From assembly GCF_024539815.1 (NCBI RefSeq), contig NZ_JAHHIU010000003.1, forward strand, positions 40,544 to 104,543: a stretch of 64,000 bases of DNA. Direction: 5' to 3'. The translations under genes were made by a program, and so were the position numbers. This document shows positions 8,179 through 18,700 of the stretch, piece after piece (positions within the stretch are counted from its first letter, which is position 1; each line of letters starts with the position of its first letter). The DNA comes from Streptomyces hayashii. GTDB lineage: Bacteria > Actinomycetota > Actinomycetes > Streptomycetales > Streptomycetaceae. The notes under the pieces were generated by a model. It saw only the letters and a list, made by a program, of their open reading frames with translations. It had not been told where the DNA came from and did not search any database.

Positions 8179-9084
8179 ATGGCCATCGTGGACCCGACAG
8201 GAGCGGAGCCGGTGCCGGAGGACCGTCCCACCCACGTAGTAACGCTGGATGCGGGTCTGGTCGAGTACCGGCTGGAGCGCCGGGGGCCGGCCATTGTGGT
8301 CGTCCTGCACGGCGGCCACACCCGGGCCGGGCTGCCGGTGGGGGAGGAGGTGTTCGTCGAGGCCGGACACACGGTGCTGGCACCGTCGAGGCCGGGATAC
8401 GGCCGCACCCCGCTGTCCACCGGAACCTCCACGAGCGGCTTCGCGGACGTCGTAGGCGCGCTCTGCGCCCATCTGGGCATCACCGAGGTGGCTGCGGTCG
8501 TGGGCACCTCGGGTGGCGGACCGACGGCCGTGACGATGGCCGCACGCCATCCCGGTCTGGTGCGGCGACTGATCCTGCAGAGTGCCGTCGGCTCGCTCCC
8601 CTGGCCCGACCGCGTCACCCGGATCGGCGCGCACCTTCTGTTCGGCGCCCGCAGCGAGCGGGTGACCTGGGGAGCACTACGGCTGCTCCTGCGCCGCGCG
8701 CCCGACACAGCACTGCGTCTGCTCCTGAGCGGCCTCACCACCCTGCCGGTCAGCGATGTCCTGGCCGACCTGGGCCCCGAGGAGCGAGCGGCGATGATCG
8801 AGCTGTTCTGCCGGATGCGGTCGGGCCACGGATTCCTCAACGACCTGAGGCCCACCCCCGACCTGACCGCCGACGTTGGCCAACCCACCCTGGTGATCGG
8901 CACCCGAGCGGACCGCGGTGTGCCGTTCGTCCACGCCCAGTCCCTGGCCGCGGGCATCCCACGAGCAGAGCTGGTGGAGAGCGGGGCCGCCAGCCACCTC
9001 ATGTGGTTCGGATCGGACTGGCCGACGACCGCCGGGAAGATCCGCGCCTTCCTTACCGACAACAGGGCTGGCGGGACGCACTGA
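8179..9084 (+). CDS. Alpha/beta-hydrolase fold enzyme
   Basis: 301 residues with a complete alpha/beta-hydrolase triad: nucleophile Ser111 in VVGTSGGGP, acid Asp245 in GTRADRGVPF and His273 in ASHLMWFG. An HGG oxyanion-type motif is at residues 44-46. A helical cap occupies roughly residues 140-225. It is likely a soluble esterase, lipase or related hydrolase; the substrate is unknown. It starts 58 bases after the DUF4118 gene on the same strand and may be co-transcribed. The GAAGAGG ribosome site lies a little far (about 15 bases) from the ATG. Confidence 0.85.
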   Translation: MAIVDPTGAEPVPEDRPTHVVTLDAGLVEYRLERRGPAIVVVLHGGHTRAGLPVGEEVFVEAGHTVLAPSRPGYGRTPLSTGTSTSGFADVVGALCAHLGITEVAAVVGTSGGGPTAVTMAARHPGLVRRLILQSAVGSLPWPDRVTRIGAHLLFGARSERVTWGALRLLLRRAPDTALRLLLSGLTTLPVSDVLADLGPEERAAMIELFCRMRSGHGFLNDLRPTPDLTADVGQPTLVIGTRADRGVPFVHAQSLAAGIPRAELVESGAASHLMWFGSDWPTTAGKIRAFLTDNRAGGTH

Positions 9085-9237
9085 CAAGGAGTGCCCTTCC
9101 GCGCAATGGCACATGCCTGATCGCGCCGTTCGGCAAGGAGAACGTCAAGGACGCATCAAATAGCTGGTCACAGGCCAGACTTCACGAGCGGGACCAAGGC
9201 GGTCCCGTCGCGGGGCGAGGTTGGGGAGGGATGACCG

Positions 9238-9798
9238 GTGAGCAGCGCCGACAAGGGGCTCAGCAAGGTCGAGGTGAGGCTCAAGTGGGACCCGAGTCCC
9301 CTGGGAGAGCCGCCTCGTCACCTGGACATCGTCGCCGCCACTTACTCCGCCGACGATCCCCACGGACGACCGGTGTACGTCGTCCACTACGACAGCCGTT
9401 CACCGGACGGCACCATCAACATGACCCGTCACAGCCAGACCGGACAAGGCTTCGGCTTCGTCGAGGCGATGGTGCTGGAACTCGACCGGCTGGCACCCGA
9501 CTTCGGCCGCGTCGTGGTGGGCGTGGTCATCCATCAGGACGGCGGACGGCGGACCTTCGGCGCCATCGCCAACGCGGCGGTCGTGGTCGTCGAGAGGTAC
9601 ACGGAGTTGCTGTCGGACACCTTCGCCCGGGTCGCCGACGCCACCGCCGTCACGGTCGCGGAGTTCACCCGCGAGGGTTCCGGCGCATGGAAGATGCACG
9701 AGATGATCCACGGCTTCGACAGCGACCCACTGCCCTTCATCGCGGAGATGGGCACGGTCAGGCCCGCTCCGGGGGCCCATCCGACAGAGACGATCTGA
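9238..9798 (+). CDS. TerD-family stress protein
   Basis: 186 residues starting at GTG 9238, with GGAGGG about 8 bases upstream. The pattern suits the TerD/CABP fold of tellurium-resistance and general stress proteins: KVEVRLKWDPSPLGEPPRHL, LDIVAATYSADDPHGRP, then GEGFGF-like GQGFGFVEAMVLELDRLAP and a late FAIANAAVVVVE-type strand. TerD proteins bind calcium and work with other Ter proteins in envelope and DNA stress responses. No other ter genes are adjacent, although a flotillin/ATPase stress operon lies 3 kb downstream. Confidence 0.72.
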   Translation: MSSADKGLSKVEVRLKWDPSPLGEPPRHLDIVAATYSADDPHGRPVYVVHYDSRSPDGTINMTRHSQTGQGFGFVEAMVLELDRLAPDFGRVVVGVVIHQDGGRRTFGAIANAAVVVVERYTELLSDTFARVADATAVTVAEFTREGSGAWKMHEMIHGFDSDPLPFIAEMGTVRPAPGAHPTETI

Positions 9799-10082
9799 GT
9801 ACGTGTACATGTGGTGGTCGTCCCGCGCCGAGAGCGCTCGTGCGGATGTTGCCAGGTGGCGTTGGCGGCCTTGGGCTTCTCTTTGCCCTGTTCATGAGGG
9901 ACAGGACAGCGTCGTCGTATGCGATCCGCCCGCTGGCGCGCACTGCCGGGACGGTGACGGCTTCCTTACGTCGGTGCGTCGCGCCGGGACAAAACGCCGT
10001 CCGGGAGAGACGCTGCTGGTGAGCCGCGGCTCAGATCCGGACGGGGAGCCGACCCCTGGTCCCGCATGAAGGAGTGCTGCCC
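9799..10082. other. 284-base spacer upstream of the FMN reductase gene
   Basis: No gene with a plausible start or family match. AAGGAG at about 10068-10073 belongs to the next gene. A weak CCTGT...ACAGG hairpin near 9888-9906 could end the TerD transcript, but the stem is short. Confidence 0.4.
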
Positions 10083-10814
10083 ATGACCACGACGCCCGCC
10101 ACCGACGACGCCTACCGATTCGACGATCTCACTGCCCTGTTCATCAACTGCACCCTCAAGCCGTCCCCGCAGCTGAGCCACACCCAGGGCCTGATCGACA
10201 AGAGCGCGGAGATCATGATGTCGCGCGGTGTCACCACCTCCGAGATCCGTGCCGTCGACCACGACATCGCCCCCGGCGTCTACCCGGACATGACCGAGCA
10301 CGGCTTCGCCGTCGACGAGTGGCCCGCGCTGTACGAGCGGGTGATGGCCGCGGACATCCTGGTCATCGCCGGCCCGATCTGGCTCGGCGACAACAGCTCG
10401 GTGACCAAGAAGGTCATCGAGCGGCTCTACGCCTGCTCCAGCCTCCTCAACTCGCAGGGACAGTACGCCTATTACGGCCGTGTCGGCGGCTGTCTGATCA
10501 CCGGCAACGAGGACGGTGTGAAGCACTGTGCGATGAACGTCCTCTACAGCCTCCAGCACCTCGGCTACACCATTCCGCCGCAGGCCGACGCCGGCTGGAT
10601 CGGACCGGCCGGCCCCGGACCGTCGTACCTGGACCCCGGCTCGGGCGGCCCGGAGAACGACTTCACCAACCGCAACACCACCTTCATGGCCTGGAACCTG
10701 ATGCACCTGGCCGCCATGCTCAAGCGCGGCAACGGCATCCCGGCCCACGGCAACCAGCGCTCCGAGTGGGAAGCGGGCTGCCGCTTCGACGCACCGAACC
10801 CAGAGCACCGTTGA
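10083..10814 (+). CDS. NADPH-dependent FMN reductase / flavodoxin-like oxidoreductase
   Basis: 243 residues of the flavodoxin-like NAD(P)H:FMN reductase fold. The first strand and phosphate loop read LTALFINCTLKPSPQLSHTQ. The FMN-isoalloxazine loop is DILVIAGPIWLGDNSSVTKK, and a third loop holds RVGGCLITGNEDGVKHCAMN. The C-terminal part (NTTFMAWNLMHLAAMLK) packs the dimer in relatives. It is a cytoplasmic flavin-dependent reductase; the electron acceptor cannot be told. I set the start at ATG 10083, with AAGGAG 9 bases upstream, rather than the earlier in-frame GTG at 10074. It is monocistronic by spacing and converges on the acetyltransferase gene. Confidence 0.85.
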   Translation: MTTTPATDDAYRFDDLTALFINCTLKPSPQLSHTQGLIDKSAEIMMSRGVTTSEIRAVDHDIAPGVYPDMTEHGFAVDEWPALYERVMAADILVIAGPIWLGDNSSVTKKVIERLYACSSLLNSQGQYAYYGRVGGCLITGNEDGVKHCAMNVLYSLQHLGYTIPPQADAGWIGPAGPGPSYLDPGSGGPENDFTNRNTTFMAWNLMHLAAMLKRGNGIPAHGNQRSEWEAGCRFDAPNPEHR

Positions 10815-11079
10815 GCGATCGAACGCCCATTGCCTTGGTGGTGCGCCCCGATTTCCCAGAGGCAACCGGAGGTCGAGTGCCGGGGGAGTTCGTGACGCTC
10901 ACCAACGGCAGCGGCACACTACTGCAGGCGCTCCAGCCCGGTGTTCGTACCTGCGGCACCTTGCTCACCCGACGACCTCTCCGGCTGGCGTGACTCGCTT
11001 GTGCACCGTTCAAGCGCGCTGATGCGGGCCGGGATAACGATGACGACAACGCAGGGCGGAGGCGGGGCACGCACATACC
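10815..11079. other. Convergent spacer with no supportable gene
   Basis: Short frames such as one containing DDLSGWRDSLVHRSSALMRA look protein-like but have no start or ribosome site and shift frame. It may be an old gene remnant. No clear terminator hairpin was seen. Confidence 0.35.
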
Positions 11080-12477
11080 CTAGGAACTGCGTTCCGAGAC
11101 GGACTGCGGAGAGAGCAGGAGATCGAGCCAGACTCTGTCGCGCAGTTCAATACCCTCGATGAGGGTGTCGGATGCGTAGCCGGCACGGGTGGTGAAGGCG
11201 TCCCGTTCGATGGTCCGCATACGGAATCCCTGTCGCTGGTAGAAGCGCAGGTTGCCGGTGTCGGCCGCAGCGGTGGCGACCAGCATGCGTCGTCCCGACT
11301 CGCGCGAGGCCAGGTCGATCGCCCGGCGCACCAGACGGCTGCCCACGCCGGCGCGTTGAAGGTCTTCCCGTACGGCCATGTTCTTGATCTCGAAGGTGTC
11401 GCCCTGGTCGGTTGCCACCAATTGCAGATGACCGACCGCGTCCGTTCCCCGCAACGCGACGAGCACGCGCCCGTCCTCGATGTAGGAGTCGAGCTGTGCC
11501 GGTGAGTCCTCGGCCAGTTCGAACAGCGGCCTGATGTTGTCCCGTGGGCCGTCGTACAGCACCACGCTCACCTCGTCCGGGACGTCGACCGACGCAGCCG
11601 AGTGGGGCGCGGCTCCGGTCGGTGGGACCCCTCTCACCAGCACGGCGCGGGTGTACAGCAGGTGGAATCCCCGGCGCTGCACGTTCTGCTGGGACCTGGA
11701 ACCCGGCTGCGTGGTCACGACGGCCAGGTCGCATCCGGAGGTAGCGGCGTCGGCGAGCCGAGCAGCGAGCAAGGCTGTCTGCACGCCGCGACGGCGGTGG
11801 GCAGGGGCCGTCGCCGCACCTGTGAGCTGCGCGACGCCGTCCGCGACGCGGAGGCTGCCGCCTCCGGCGACGATGCCGTCACAGAGCGCGATGTACGGCA
11901 CCACGCCGGCCGCCGTGAAGTCCCGCTCCGCGTTCGCGAGCACGTCACGCGGGAACTCCTCGTGCGAGGGCACCCCTTGTCCGTCGGGATGAGCGAACCC
12001 GTCAGTCACCACGTCCAGCCACGCATCGAACTCCTCATCGCGAGCCACCCGGACGTCGATGTCAGGCGGAGCCACCCGCTCGTACGCGCTGCCGAGAGCG
12101 AGGCCGAGGACGTTCTCGAACGCCTCCAGCCGATAGCCGCGCGCCGTGAGCAGGGCGCTGACCGCGGGATCGGCCAACGCGGACACCTCGGCCTGCACCG
12201 CAGCACTGCGAGCGGCGAAGGCGCGCTCGATCTCGTCGAGTGCGGCCGTATCGGGCAGGTCTGCGAATCCCAGGCCGGCGATCTTGTTGAACGGCGAGCC
12301 GTCCTCGGCGAACGTGGCCACGCCGCCGCCCGTTCGCGTCACGAATCCGACGTCGTCTCCCCGGCGCAGACAGGCGGCTTCGGTCGCCGCGGCCATCAGC
12401 TCGGCCTCGACTCGTTCGAGGCGCTTCGCCAAGGCGACGTCACAGAAGAGCGATCCCCGATTCATGTACGCCCGCAT
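11080..12477 (-). CDS. Tandem double-GNAT N-acetyltransferase
   Basis: 465 residues with two GNAT domains. The N-terminal one (about 1-285) has the acetyl-CoA pyrophosphate loop HRRRGVQTALLAARLADA. The C-terminal one (about 300-455) has MAVREDLQRAGVGSRLVRRA followed by ATAAADTGNLRFYQRQGF, a complete motif A/B. Tandem GNATs in actinobacteria include self-resistance and protein-modifying enzymes; substrate unknown. The ATG at 12477 is 14 bases after the stop of the small gene upstream, which supports an operon. An alternative start is ATG 12465. Confidence 0.85.
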   Translation of the reverse strand: MRAYMNRGSLFCDVALAKRLERVEAELMAAATEAACLRRGDDVGFVTRTGGGVATFAEDGSPFNKIAGLGFADLPDTAALDEIERAFAARSAAVQAEVSALADPAVSALLTARGYRLEAFENVLGLALGSAYERVAPPDIDVRVARDEEFDAWLDVVTDGFAHPDGQGVPSHEEFPRDVLANAERDFTAAGVVPYIALCDGIVAGGGSLRVADGVAQLTGAATAPAHRRRGVQTALLAARLADAATSGCDLAVVTTQPGSRSQQNVQRRGFHLLYTRAVLVRGVPPTGAAPHSAASVDVPDEVSVVLYDGPRDNIRPLFELAEDSPAQLDSYIEDGRVLVALRGTDAVGHLQLVATDQGDTFEIKNMAVREDLQRAGVGSRLVRRAIDLASRESGRRMLVATAAADTGNLRFYQRQGFRMRTIERDAFTTRAGYASDTLIEGIELRDRVWLDLLLSPQSVSERSS

Positions 12478-12490
12478 CTCGTCTCGACGC

Positions 12491-12763
12491 TCATGCCCCG
12501 AGGCTAGCCGCCGACCGCCGAGGCGGGGCAGTCGAGATTCTTACGGTTTCGGGAAGGGCCGAGGGTGGACCGCGCTCGGCCCGGGCAGCACCTGCTGGCT
12601 GGGCGGTGGTGAATGCGACCATGACGCCCTCGGGGAGTGGGCAGTAGACGCCGTCGATCCCGTTCAGTGCCTCCACCAGCAGCGCGCCGGCCGGTGGTTG
12701 ACGGTCGGTCAGCATCTCGGCGCAGCCGTCCAGGAACCGCTCAGGAAGTTGTCGGTCTGTCAT
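12491..12763 (-). CDS. Small hypothetical protein, 90 residues
   Basis: Starts at ATG 12763 after a GGGGGGA ribosome site and ends 14 bases before the acetyltransferase start, so it is probably the first gene of a two-gene operon. Codon usage is Streptomyces-like over the first 60 residues. The sequence begins MTDRQLPERFLDGCAEML and has DGVYCPLPEGVMVAFTTAQ; the last 30 residues are low-complexity. I do not recognise the family. Confidence 0.55.
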   Translation of the reverse strand: MTDRQLPERFLDGCAEMLTDRQPPAGALLVEALNGIDGVYCPLPEGVMVAFTTAQPAGAARAERGPPSALPETVRISTAPPRRSAASLGA

Positions 12764-13012
12764 GCCATCCCCCCGAATTTTGACGCGTCGGTGACGGTTT
12801 CTTAGCGGCTACCGGCATGCAGAGCCTCATGAACACTGCCGGGAACCGGCAATGCGCGGTCCGGATCGAGTCGTGCAGGATGGACCGCGGGGAGCACGGC
12901 GGATGGTTTCGATGCCGGGCACCGGCAGGTGACCGGCACCGAAACCCGGAACGACTGTGCGCCGTCGAAGCCGGCGTTCTTGCGCGCCGCGGGCGGAAAG
13001 GGGGATCAGGAG
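12764..13012. other. Divergent promoter region before the yqiJ-type operon
   Basis: About 250 bases between minus-strand and plus-strand genes. Besides the inverted repeat at 12905-12946, it carries the GGAAAGGGGG ribosome site of the next gene. I could not pick -35/-10 boxes with confidence. Confidence 0.45.
12905..12946. repeat. Long imperfect inverted repeat upstream of the flotillin operon
   Basis: GGTTTCGATGCCGG (12905-12918) pairs with CCGGCACCGAAACC (12933-12946), with one mismatch and a 14-base loop. It sits about 70 bases before the first gene of the operon and could be an operator or a leader hairpin. Confidence 0.45.
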
Positions 13013-13495
13013 ATGCGGACATTTCTGGTGGCGGCGACGGGCCTGCCCACGATCCTGCTGACCGCTGCCCTCGTCGTGGTCGTCTGCTTCTGGCTTCTGT
13101 GTGCCGTGGGCGCCATCGGCGTCGACAGCTTCGACACGGACGTGGACCTGCGGGCATGGCATATGGGCGGGGTTCCGGTGGCGGTCGCCTTCTCCGTGCT
13201 GACGGTGCTCGCCTGGTCCTTGAGTGTCGGCGCGGCGGTCGTGGTCGCCGTGTTCGGCCCCTCCGGGCCTGTCACCTGGCTGCTGCACCTGACCGCGCCT
13301 GCGGGCGCTCTGCTGGTCGCTTGGGTCGTGACCTGTCTGATCGTGCGGCCGTTGCACAGCCTCTTCCCGGACGAACCCGGGCTGTCCGTGCTGAGCGAGG
13401 CTCGCACGGGCGACGACACGGGACCACGAGGCGCCGGGAGCCGCGACCCCTATGGGGGCGCATCCCGTGCCGCCGCGCGGCATCGCGCTGCCTGA
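13013..13495 (+). CDS. yqiJ: YqiJ-like inner membrane protein
   Basis: About 160 residues starting at ATG 13013 with GGAAAGGGGG upstream. An open frame reaches back to 12929, but without a ribosome site. Membrane helices lie near residues 5-33 (LVAATGLPTILLTAALVVVV plus CFWLLCAVGAIGV), 53-83 and 93-115. Order, spacing and topology match YqiJ, the membrane partner encoded beside the flotillin YqiK. The short, charged C-terminal tail is shorter than the OB-fold tail of enterobacterial YqiJ, so only the membrane part is clearly conserved. It lies 81 bases before the flotillin gene. Confidence 0.65.
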   Translation: MRTFLVAATGLPTILLTAALVVVVCFWLLCAVGAIGVDSFDTDVDLRAWHMGGVPVAVAFSVLTVLAWSLSVGAAVVVAVFGPSGPVTWLLHLTAPAGALLVAWVVTCLIVRPLHSLFPDEPGLSVLSEARTGDDTGPRGAGSRDPYGGASRAAARHRAA

Positions 13496-13576
13496 GCCCC
13501 GACATCTCCGCCGGATCTCACCTCCGGCCCCTTTCTTCTTCCTGCTCAACTCCCTTACGCCTCAAGGACGTATGCC

Positions 13577-15610
13577 ATGACTGCCATGATCGTGGGCATC
13601 GGCGTGCTCGTCGCCGTCTGCCTCGTTGCCGTACTCGTCGTCTCTCTGTTGTTCCGGAAGGTGGAGCAGGGCAAAGCGCTGATCGTCTCCAAGACGCGCA
13701 GGGTCGACGTGACGTTCACCGGGCAGGTCGTGCTGCCGGTGCTGCACAAGGCCGAGGTGATGGACATCTCGGTGAAGACCATCGAGATCACCCGGGCCGG
13801 AAAAGAGGGGCTGATCTGCCGGGACAACATCCGCGCGGACATCCGGATTTCCTTCTTCGTGAAGGTGAACAAGACCGCCGAGGACGTCGTCAAGGTCGCC
13901 CAGGCCGTCGGCACCGCTCGGGCGAGCGACCGGGACACGCTGCAGGAGCTGTTCCACGCCAAGTTCTCCGAGGCGCTCAAGACCGTCGGAAAGCAGCTGG
14001 ACTTCACCGACCTCTACACCAAGCGCGAGGAGCTGCGCTACCGGATCATCGAGGTCATCGGCGTCGACCTCAACGGCTACCACCTCGAGGACGCGGCGAT
14101 CGACTATCTGGAGCAGACGCCCCTCACCCAGCTCGACCCGGCCAACGTCCTGGACGCCCAGGGCATCCGCAAGATCACCGAGCTGACGGCGATCGAGCAC
14201 GTGCGCACCAACGAGTTCCAGCGCCACGAGGAGAAGGAGATCACGCGGCAGAACGTCGACGCTCGCGAGGCCATCCTGGAGCTGGAGCGCAGGCAGGCCG
14301 ATGCCGAGATCAAGCAGCGCCGGGAGATCGGCACCGTGCGGGCCCGGGAGGAGGCCGAGACGGCACGGGTGGTGGAGGAGGAGCGGCTGCGCTCCCAGGG
14401 CGCGTTCCTCAAGACCGAGGAACAGCTCGGCATCCAGCGCGAGAACCAGGCCCGTGAAGTCGCCGTAGCGGCGAAGAACCGCGAACGGGTCATCGCCATC
14501 GAGAACGAGCGCATCGAGAAGGACCGGCTCCTCGAAGTCATCGCCCGGGAGCGGGAGACCGAGCTGACCCGGATCGCCGCCTCCAAGGAGGTCGAGGCCC
14601 AGAAGCGGGAGATCGCCGAGGTCGTGCGGGAGCGCGTCGCGGTGGACCGTACGGTCGCCGAGCAGGAGGAGTCCATCAAGAAGCTGCGCGCTGTCGAGGA
14701 GGCGGAGCGCGACCGTCAGACCGTGATCATCGCCGCCGAGGCCGAGGCGCAGGAGAAGCTGGTCAAGGACATCAAGGCCGCGGAGGCCGCCGAGCAGGCC
14801 GCCACCCACCGCGCGGCCGAGGAACTCACGCTGGCCGAGGCCCGGTTGAAGTCGGCGGACCTCGACGCGCGGGCCAAGGTGCGGCTCGCCGAGGGTGTTC
14901 AGGCGGAGGCCGCCGCCGAAGGGCTGGCCGCTGTGCAGGTCCGTGACAAGGAGGCCGAGGTCATCGAGAAGGCCGGCCGCGCGGAAGCCGGGGCGACCCA
15001 GGCCCGGATGCTCGCCGAGGCGGAGGGCACCAAGGCGCAGGCCATGGCCGAGGCACAGGCCATCGGCGAGAAGCTCAAGGCCGAGGCCGCCGGTCTCACC
15101 GAGAAGGCCGCCGCGATGGCCGCCCTCGACGACTCCTCCCGCGGTCACGAGGAGTACCGGCTGCGGCTGCAGGCGGAGAAGGACATCCGGCTCGCCGGGC
15201 TCGACGTGCAGCGGCAGGTCGCCGAGGCGCAGGCCACCGTGCTGGCCACCGGGCTGGAGAACGCCGACATCAACATCGTCGGCGGGGAGTCGGTCTTCTT
15301 CGACCGGCTGATGTCCTCGATCGCTCTCGGCAAGAGTGTCGACGGCTTCGTGCAGCACTCCGAGACCGCGCAGGCCCTCGCGAAGCCCTGGCTGGACGGC
15401 ACTTCCGGCTTCACCGACGACCTGAGCCGGATCCTCGGCTCGGTCTCGACGGCCGATGTGCAGAACCTCACCGTCTCCGCGCTGCTGATGAAGCTCATGA
15501 ACAACGGCGGCGCGGATGCCGGACAGCTCCGGCAGCTCCTGGACAAGGCAGGTGAGCTGGGCCTCGCCGACACCTCGCTGGCCGCGCTCAACGGCAGCGT
15601 CAGGCCCTGA
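13577..15610 (+). CDS. yqiK: Flotillin (YqiK family, SPFH domain)
   Basis: 677 residues. One N-terminal membrane anchor (MIVGIGVLVAVCLVAVLVVS) is followed by an SPFH/band-7 domain to about residue 210. A very long Ala/Glu-rich coiled coil covers about 210-560 (repeated EAEAQEKL and AEAEGTKAQAM-like heptads), then a soluble tail. It scaffolds ordered membrane microdomains as large oligomers; in proteobacteria the YqiJ-YqiK pair is linked to envelope stress. AAGGA lies 10 bases before the ATG. It sits between the YqiJ-like protein and a giant AAA+ protein, a recurring set. Length is slightly above the roughly 500-600 residues usual for YqiK. Confidence 0.9.
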   Translation: MTAMIVGIGVLVAVCLVAVLVVSLLFRKVEQGKALIVSKTRRVDVTFTGQVVLPVLHKAEVMDISVKTIEITRAGKEGLICRDNIRADIRISFFVKVNKTAEDVVKVAQAVGTARASDRDTLQELFHAKFSEALKTVGKQLDFTDLYTKREELRYRIIEVIGVDLNGYHLEDAAIDYLEQTPLTQLDPANVLDAQGIRKITELTAIEHVRTNEFQRHEEKEITRQNVDAREAILELERRQADAEIKQRREIGTVRAREEAETARVVEEERLRSQGAFLKTEEQLGIQRENQAREVAVAAKNRERVIAIENERIEKDRLLEVIARERETELTRIAASKEVEAQKREIAEVVRERVAVDRTVAEQEESIKKLRAVEEAERDRQTVIIAAEAEAQEKLVKDIKAAEAAEQAATHRAAEELTLAEARLKSADLDARAKVRLAEGVQAEAAAEGLAAVQVRDKEAEVIEKAGRAEAGATQARMLAEAEGTKAQAMAEAQAIGEKLKAEAAGLTEKAAAMAALDDSSRGHEEYRLRLQAEKDIRLAGLDVQRQVAEAQATVLATGLENADINIVGGESVFFDRLMSSIALGKSVDGFVQHSETAQALAKPWLDGTSGFTDDLSRILGSVSTADVQNLTVSALLMKLMNNGGADAGQLRQLLDKAGELGLADTSLAALNGSVRP

Positions 15611-15725
15611 CCGCCACCGGGTCCGACCGGCACGGCCACGGCCCGATCCCGAACCGTGGTCCGGAGCTGCCGCACAGGGGACGGCAGCTCCGGACCACGT
15701 CGCTCCGACTTCCGAGAGGGACTCC

Positions 15726-18700
15726 ATGACCACCGGGACCACCGGTTTGGACACCGGCACGTACGAGGTGCTGCGCGACCGTCTCACCGCGCAGGCCGCC
15801 GAGCTCGCCCGGCGCGCCGAGGCGCTCAACGCCCTGCGAACCGAGGAGTTCGGCGCCAGCCGGCTGGAGCTGACGAGCACCCGGCGGCTGCGCACCGAGC
15901 ACAACTGCGTGCCCCGCGACGTCGTCGCCGTCGGCGAGACACTCCTCTTCGGCCACAACGTCTTCCTCGGCCTGAAGCCGGAGGTGACGGTGGGCGACGT
16001 CTTCGCCCTGTACGACCGTGACCTGAACCGGCTGCCTGAGGATGCCGTGCCCGGTCTGCTCGACGACCCCGTCTTCGGCCACGAGTTCGCGGCCCTGTAC
16101 CGCTACTACCGCCAGGCCCACCTGCTCCAGCTCCGGCGCGTCGACGGCAGGTTGCTGGCCGTCTTCCAGACCGGCGAGAAGGCCGGTGACATCCGGGTCC
16201 TGCGCTGGGCGCTGACCGATGATGGCCGGGCGACCTTCCTGGACGCGCGTGGCGACCGCGACCACGTCTTCCCGCCCTCCCACGACTTCGCGTGGAAGCA
16301 GACGAGCCGGGAGCACCACGTCCTTGGCCGTCACCCCCATGTCTCCATCGAGGGTGCGGTCTTCGTCCAGACGGTCGGCGGCACGCTGACCGTCAAGGTG
16401 GAGGACAACACCGAGACCGGCGAGGGGATCTACGCCGAGCCGGTCACCGAACCGCTGCAATCCCTTGCCGACGCGGACATCTCGTACGCGCGTGTAGGCC
16501 CCCTCATCCTCTTGGACATCCGCCCTTACAACGAGGACGTTCACCGCTACCTCGTGTTCAACACGCTCACCAAGAGCGTCGTCCGGCTCGACGGCATCGG
16601 CCAAGCATGCCGTGCCCTGCCCGAGGACCAGGGGATCGTCTTCCCCGGCGGCTACTGCCTTGCCACCGGGACGTACAAGACATTCGACGGCATCGACACT
16701 GCGGATCTGGAGTTCGAGCGGGTCGTGCGTTCCCCGAACGGTGAGGACGTGCTGTTCGCGTTCCACGCGCGTGTGGAGGGCCGCAGCCTGCTGCTGCCGT
16801 ACAACATGATCCGCAAGGAGACCGTCACCCCGCTGTCCTGCCACGGCTGGGCCCTCTTCGACGACGGCGCGCTGATGGTGCTGCGTGCCGACAGCGATGA
16901 GCCGCAGCGCGTCCACCCGCTCCAGCTGTGGAACTCCCCCTACGTTTCCGACACCCACGCCGCCGCCCAGCCCGTCGGCACCGGCCCGCTCGCCCGCGTC
17001 GGCAACGCGGACCTCGTCCGCGGCATCTCCGACTGCCTGTCCATCACGCGCGCCGTCAACGAGACCACCCCGACGAGCGAGGTCTACGAGGCACTGGCCG
17101 CCACGTGCGTGCGGGCCACCGACTTCTACCACTGGCTGGGCGAGCCGGAACTCGGCGACCTGCACACGCCGCTCACGCAGGTCCGGGCCACCGCCGAGCA
17201 AGTGCTGGCCGAGTTCGAGACCGTCCAGGCCCTCACCCGCCAGGCAGCCGACACGCTCGCCCAGGCAGCCGCACAAGTGGCAGGGATCGTACGACGCCTG
17301 CGCGGCGAGACCCCGCGCAGCGCCGCCGCCTGGGTCACCGGGCTGACCGAACTGCGCCACGCGCAGGGCCACCTGCTCACCCTCAGGGACATGCGGTACG
17401 CGGACACCGCCCGCATCGACGAACTCGCCGCCGACGTGGAGGCCGACCTCGCCACTTTCGGGCAGCGGGCCGTCGCCCACCTGGCCCGCGAGGACGCGTT
17501 CACAGGTCACCAGGCCGACATCGAGCAGCTCGTCGCCGACGCCGAGACGATCGCCACGGTCGCAGAGGCCGCACCCGTCGCCGCCCGTCTCGACGAACTC
17601 GCCGACGGGCTGCGCACGGTGGCCGAGGTCGTCACCGGCCTCGACATCGGCGACGCCACCGTCCGCACCTCCATCCTGGAGCGGATCACCGATGTCCTGG
17701 GCGGCGTCAACCGCGCCCGCGCCACCCTCGACGGCCGTCGCCGCGCGCTCCTAGACCGAGAGGGACGCGCCGAGTTCGCAGCCGAGTTCGCACTGCTCGG
17801 CCAGGCCGCCATCGGCGCGCTCGCGGCAGCCGACAGCCCAGAGGCGTGCGACGAACAACTCGCCCGCATGCTGGTGCGGGTGGAGAACCTGGAGTCCCGG
17901 TTCGCCGAGTTCGACGACTTCCTCGGCGATCTGGCGGACAAGCGCGACGAGGTCCACGAGGCGTTCTCCGCCCGTCAGCAGACCCTCGCCGACGCCCGTG
18001 CCCGCCGCGCCGAACGCCTGGCCGACTCGGCCGGGCGCGTCCTGCGGACGGTCGCCCGCCGCGCCGGCACACTCGCCGACACGGACGCGATCGCCACGTA
18101 CTTCACCTCCGACCCGATGCCCGCAAAGATCCGCCGCCTCGCCGACGAGCTGCGAGACCTCGGCGACCAGGTCAGGGCGGAGGAACTGGACGGCCGTCTG
18201 AAGGCCGCCCGCCAGGAGGCGTTGCGCGCCCTGCGCGACCGCACCGACCTGTACACCGCCGACGGCCGCACCCTCCGACTGGGCAGCCACCGCTTCGCCG
18301 TCAACACCCAGCCCCTCGACCTCACCCTCATCCCTCACGGCGACACCCTCGCCTTCGCGCTCACCGGCACCGACTACCGCTCGCCGGTCACGGACCCCGA
18401 CTTCGCCGCCACCCGCCCCTACTGGGATCGCCCGCTGCCCTCGGAGTCACCCGAGGTCTACCGTGCCGAGCACCTCGCCGCCCGCCTGCTGGCCGAACAC
18501 GGACCCGAGGCTCTGGCGCAGGCCGACCTGCCCGCACTCGTCCGGCAGGCGGCGGAGGCTGCATACGACGAGGGCCACCAGCACGGCGTCCACGACCACG
18601 ACGCGGTCCTGATCCTCACGACACTCCTGCGCCTGCACGAGGGCGCCGGCCTGCTGCGCCACGAGCCCGCAGCCCGCGCCGCCGCCCAGCTGTTCTGGGC

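Noticed and set aside
15516..15725. Extended N-terminus for the giant AAA+ protein
   Set aside because: It would overlap the flotillin gene; the ATG at 15726 has a good ribosome site and starts a coiled coil typical of the family.
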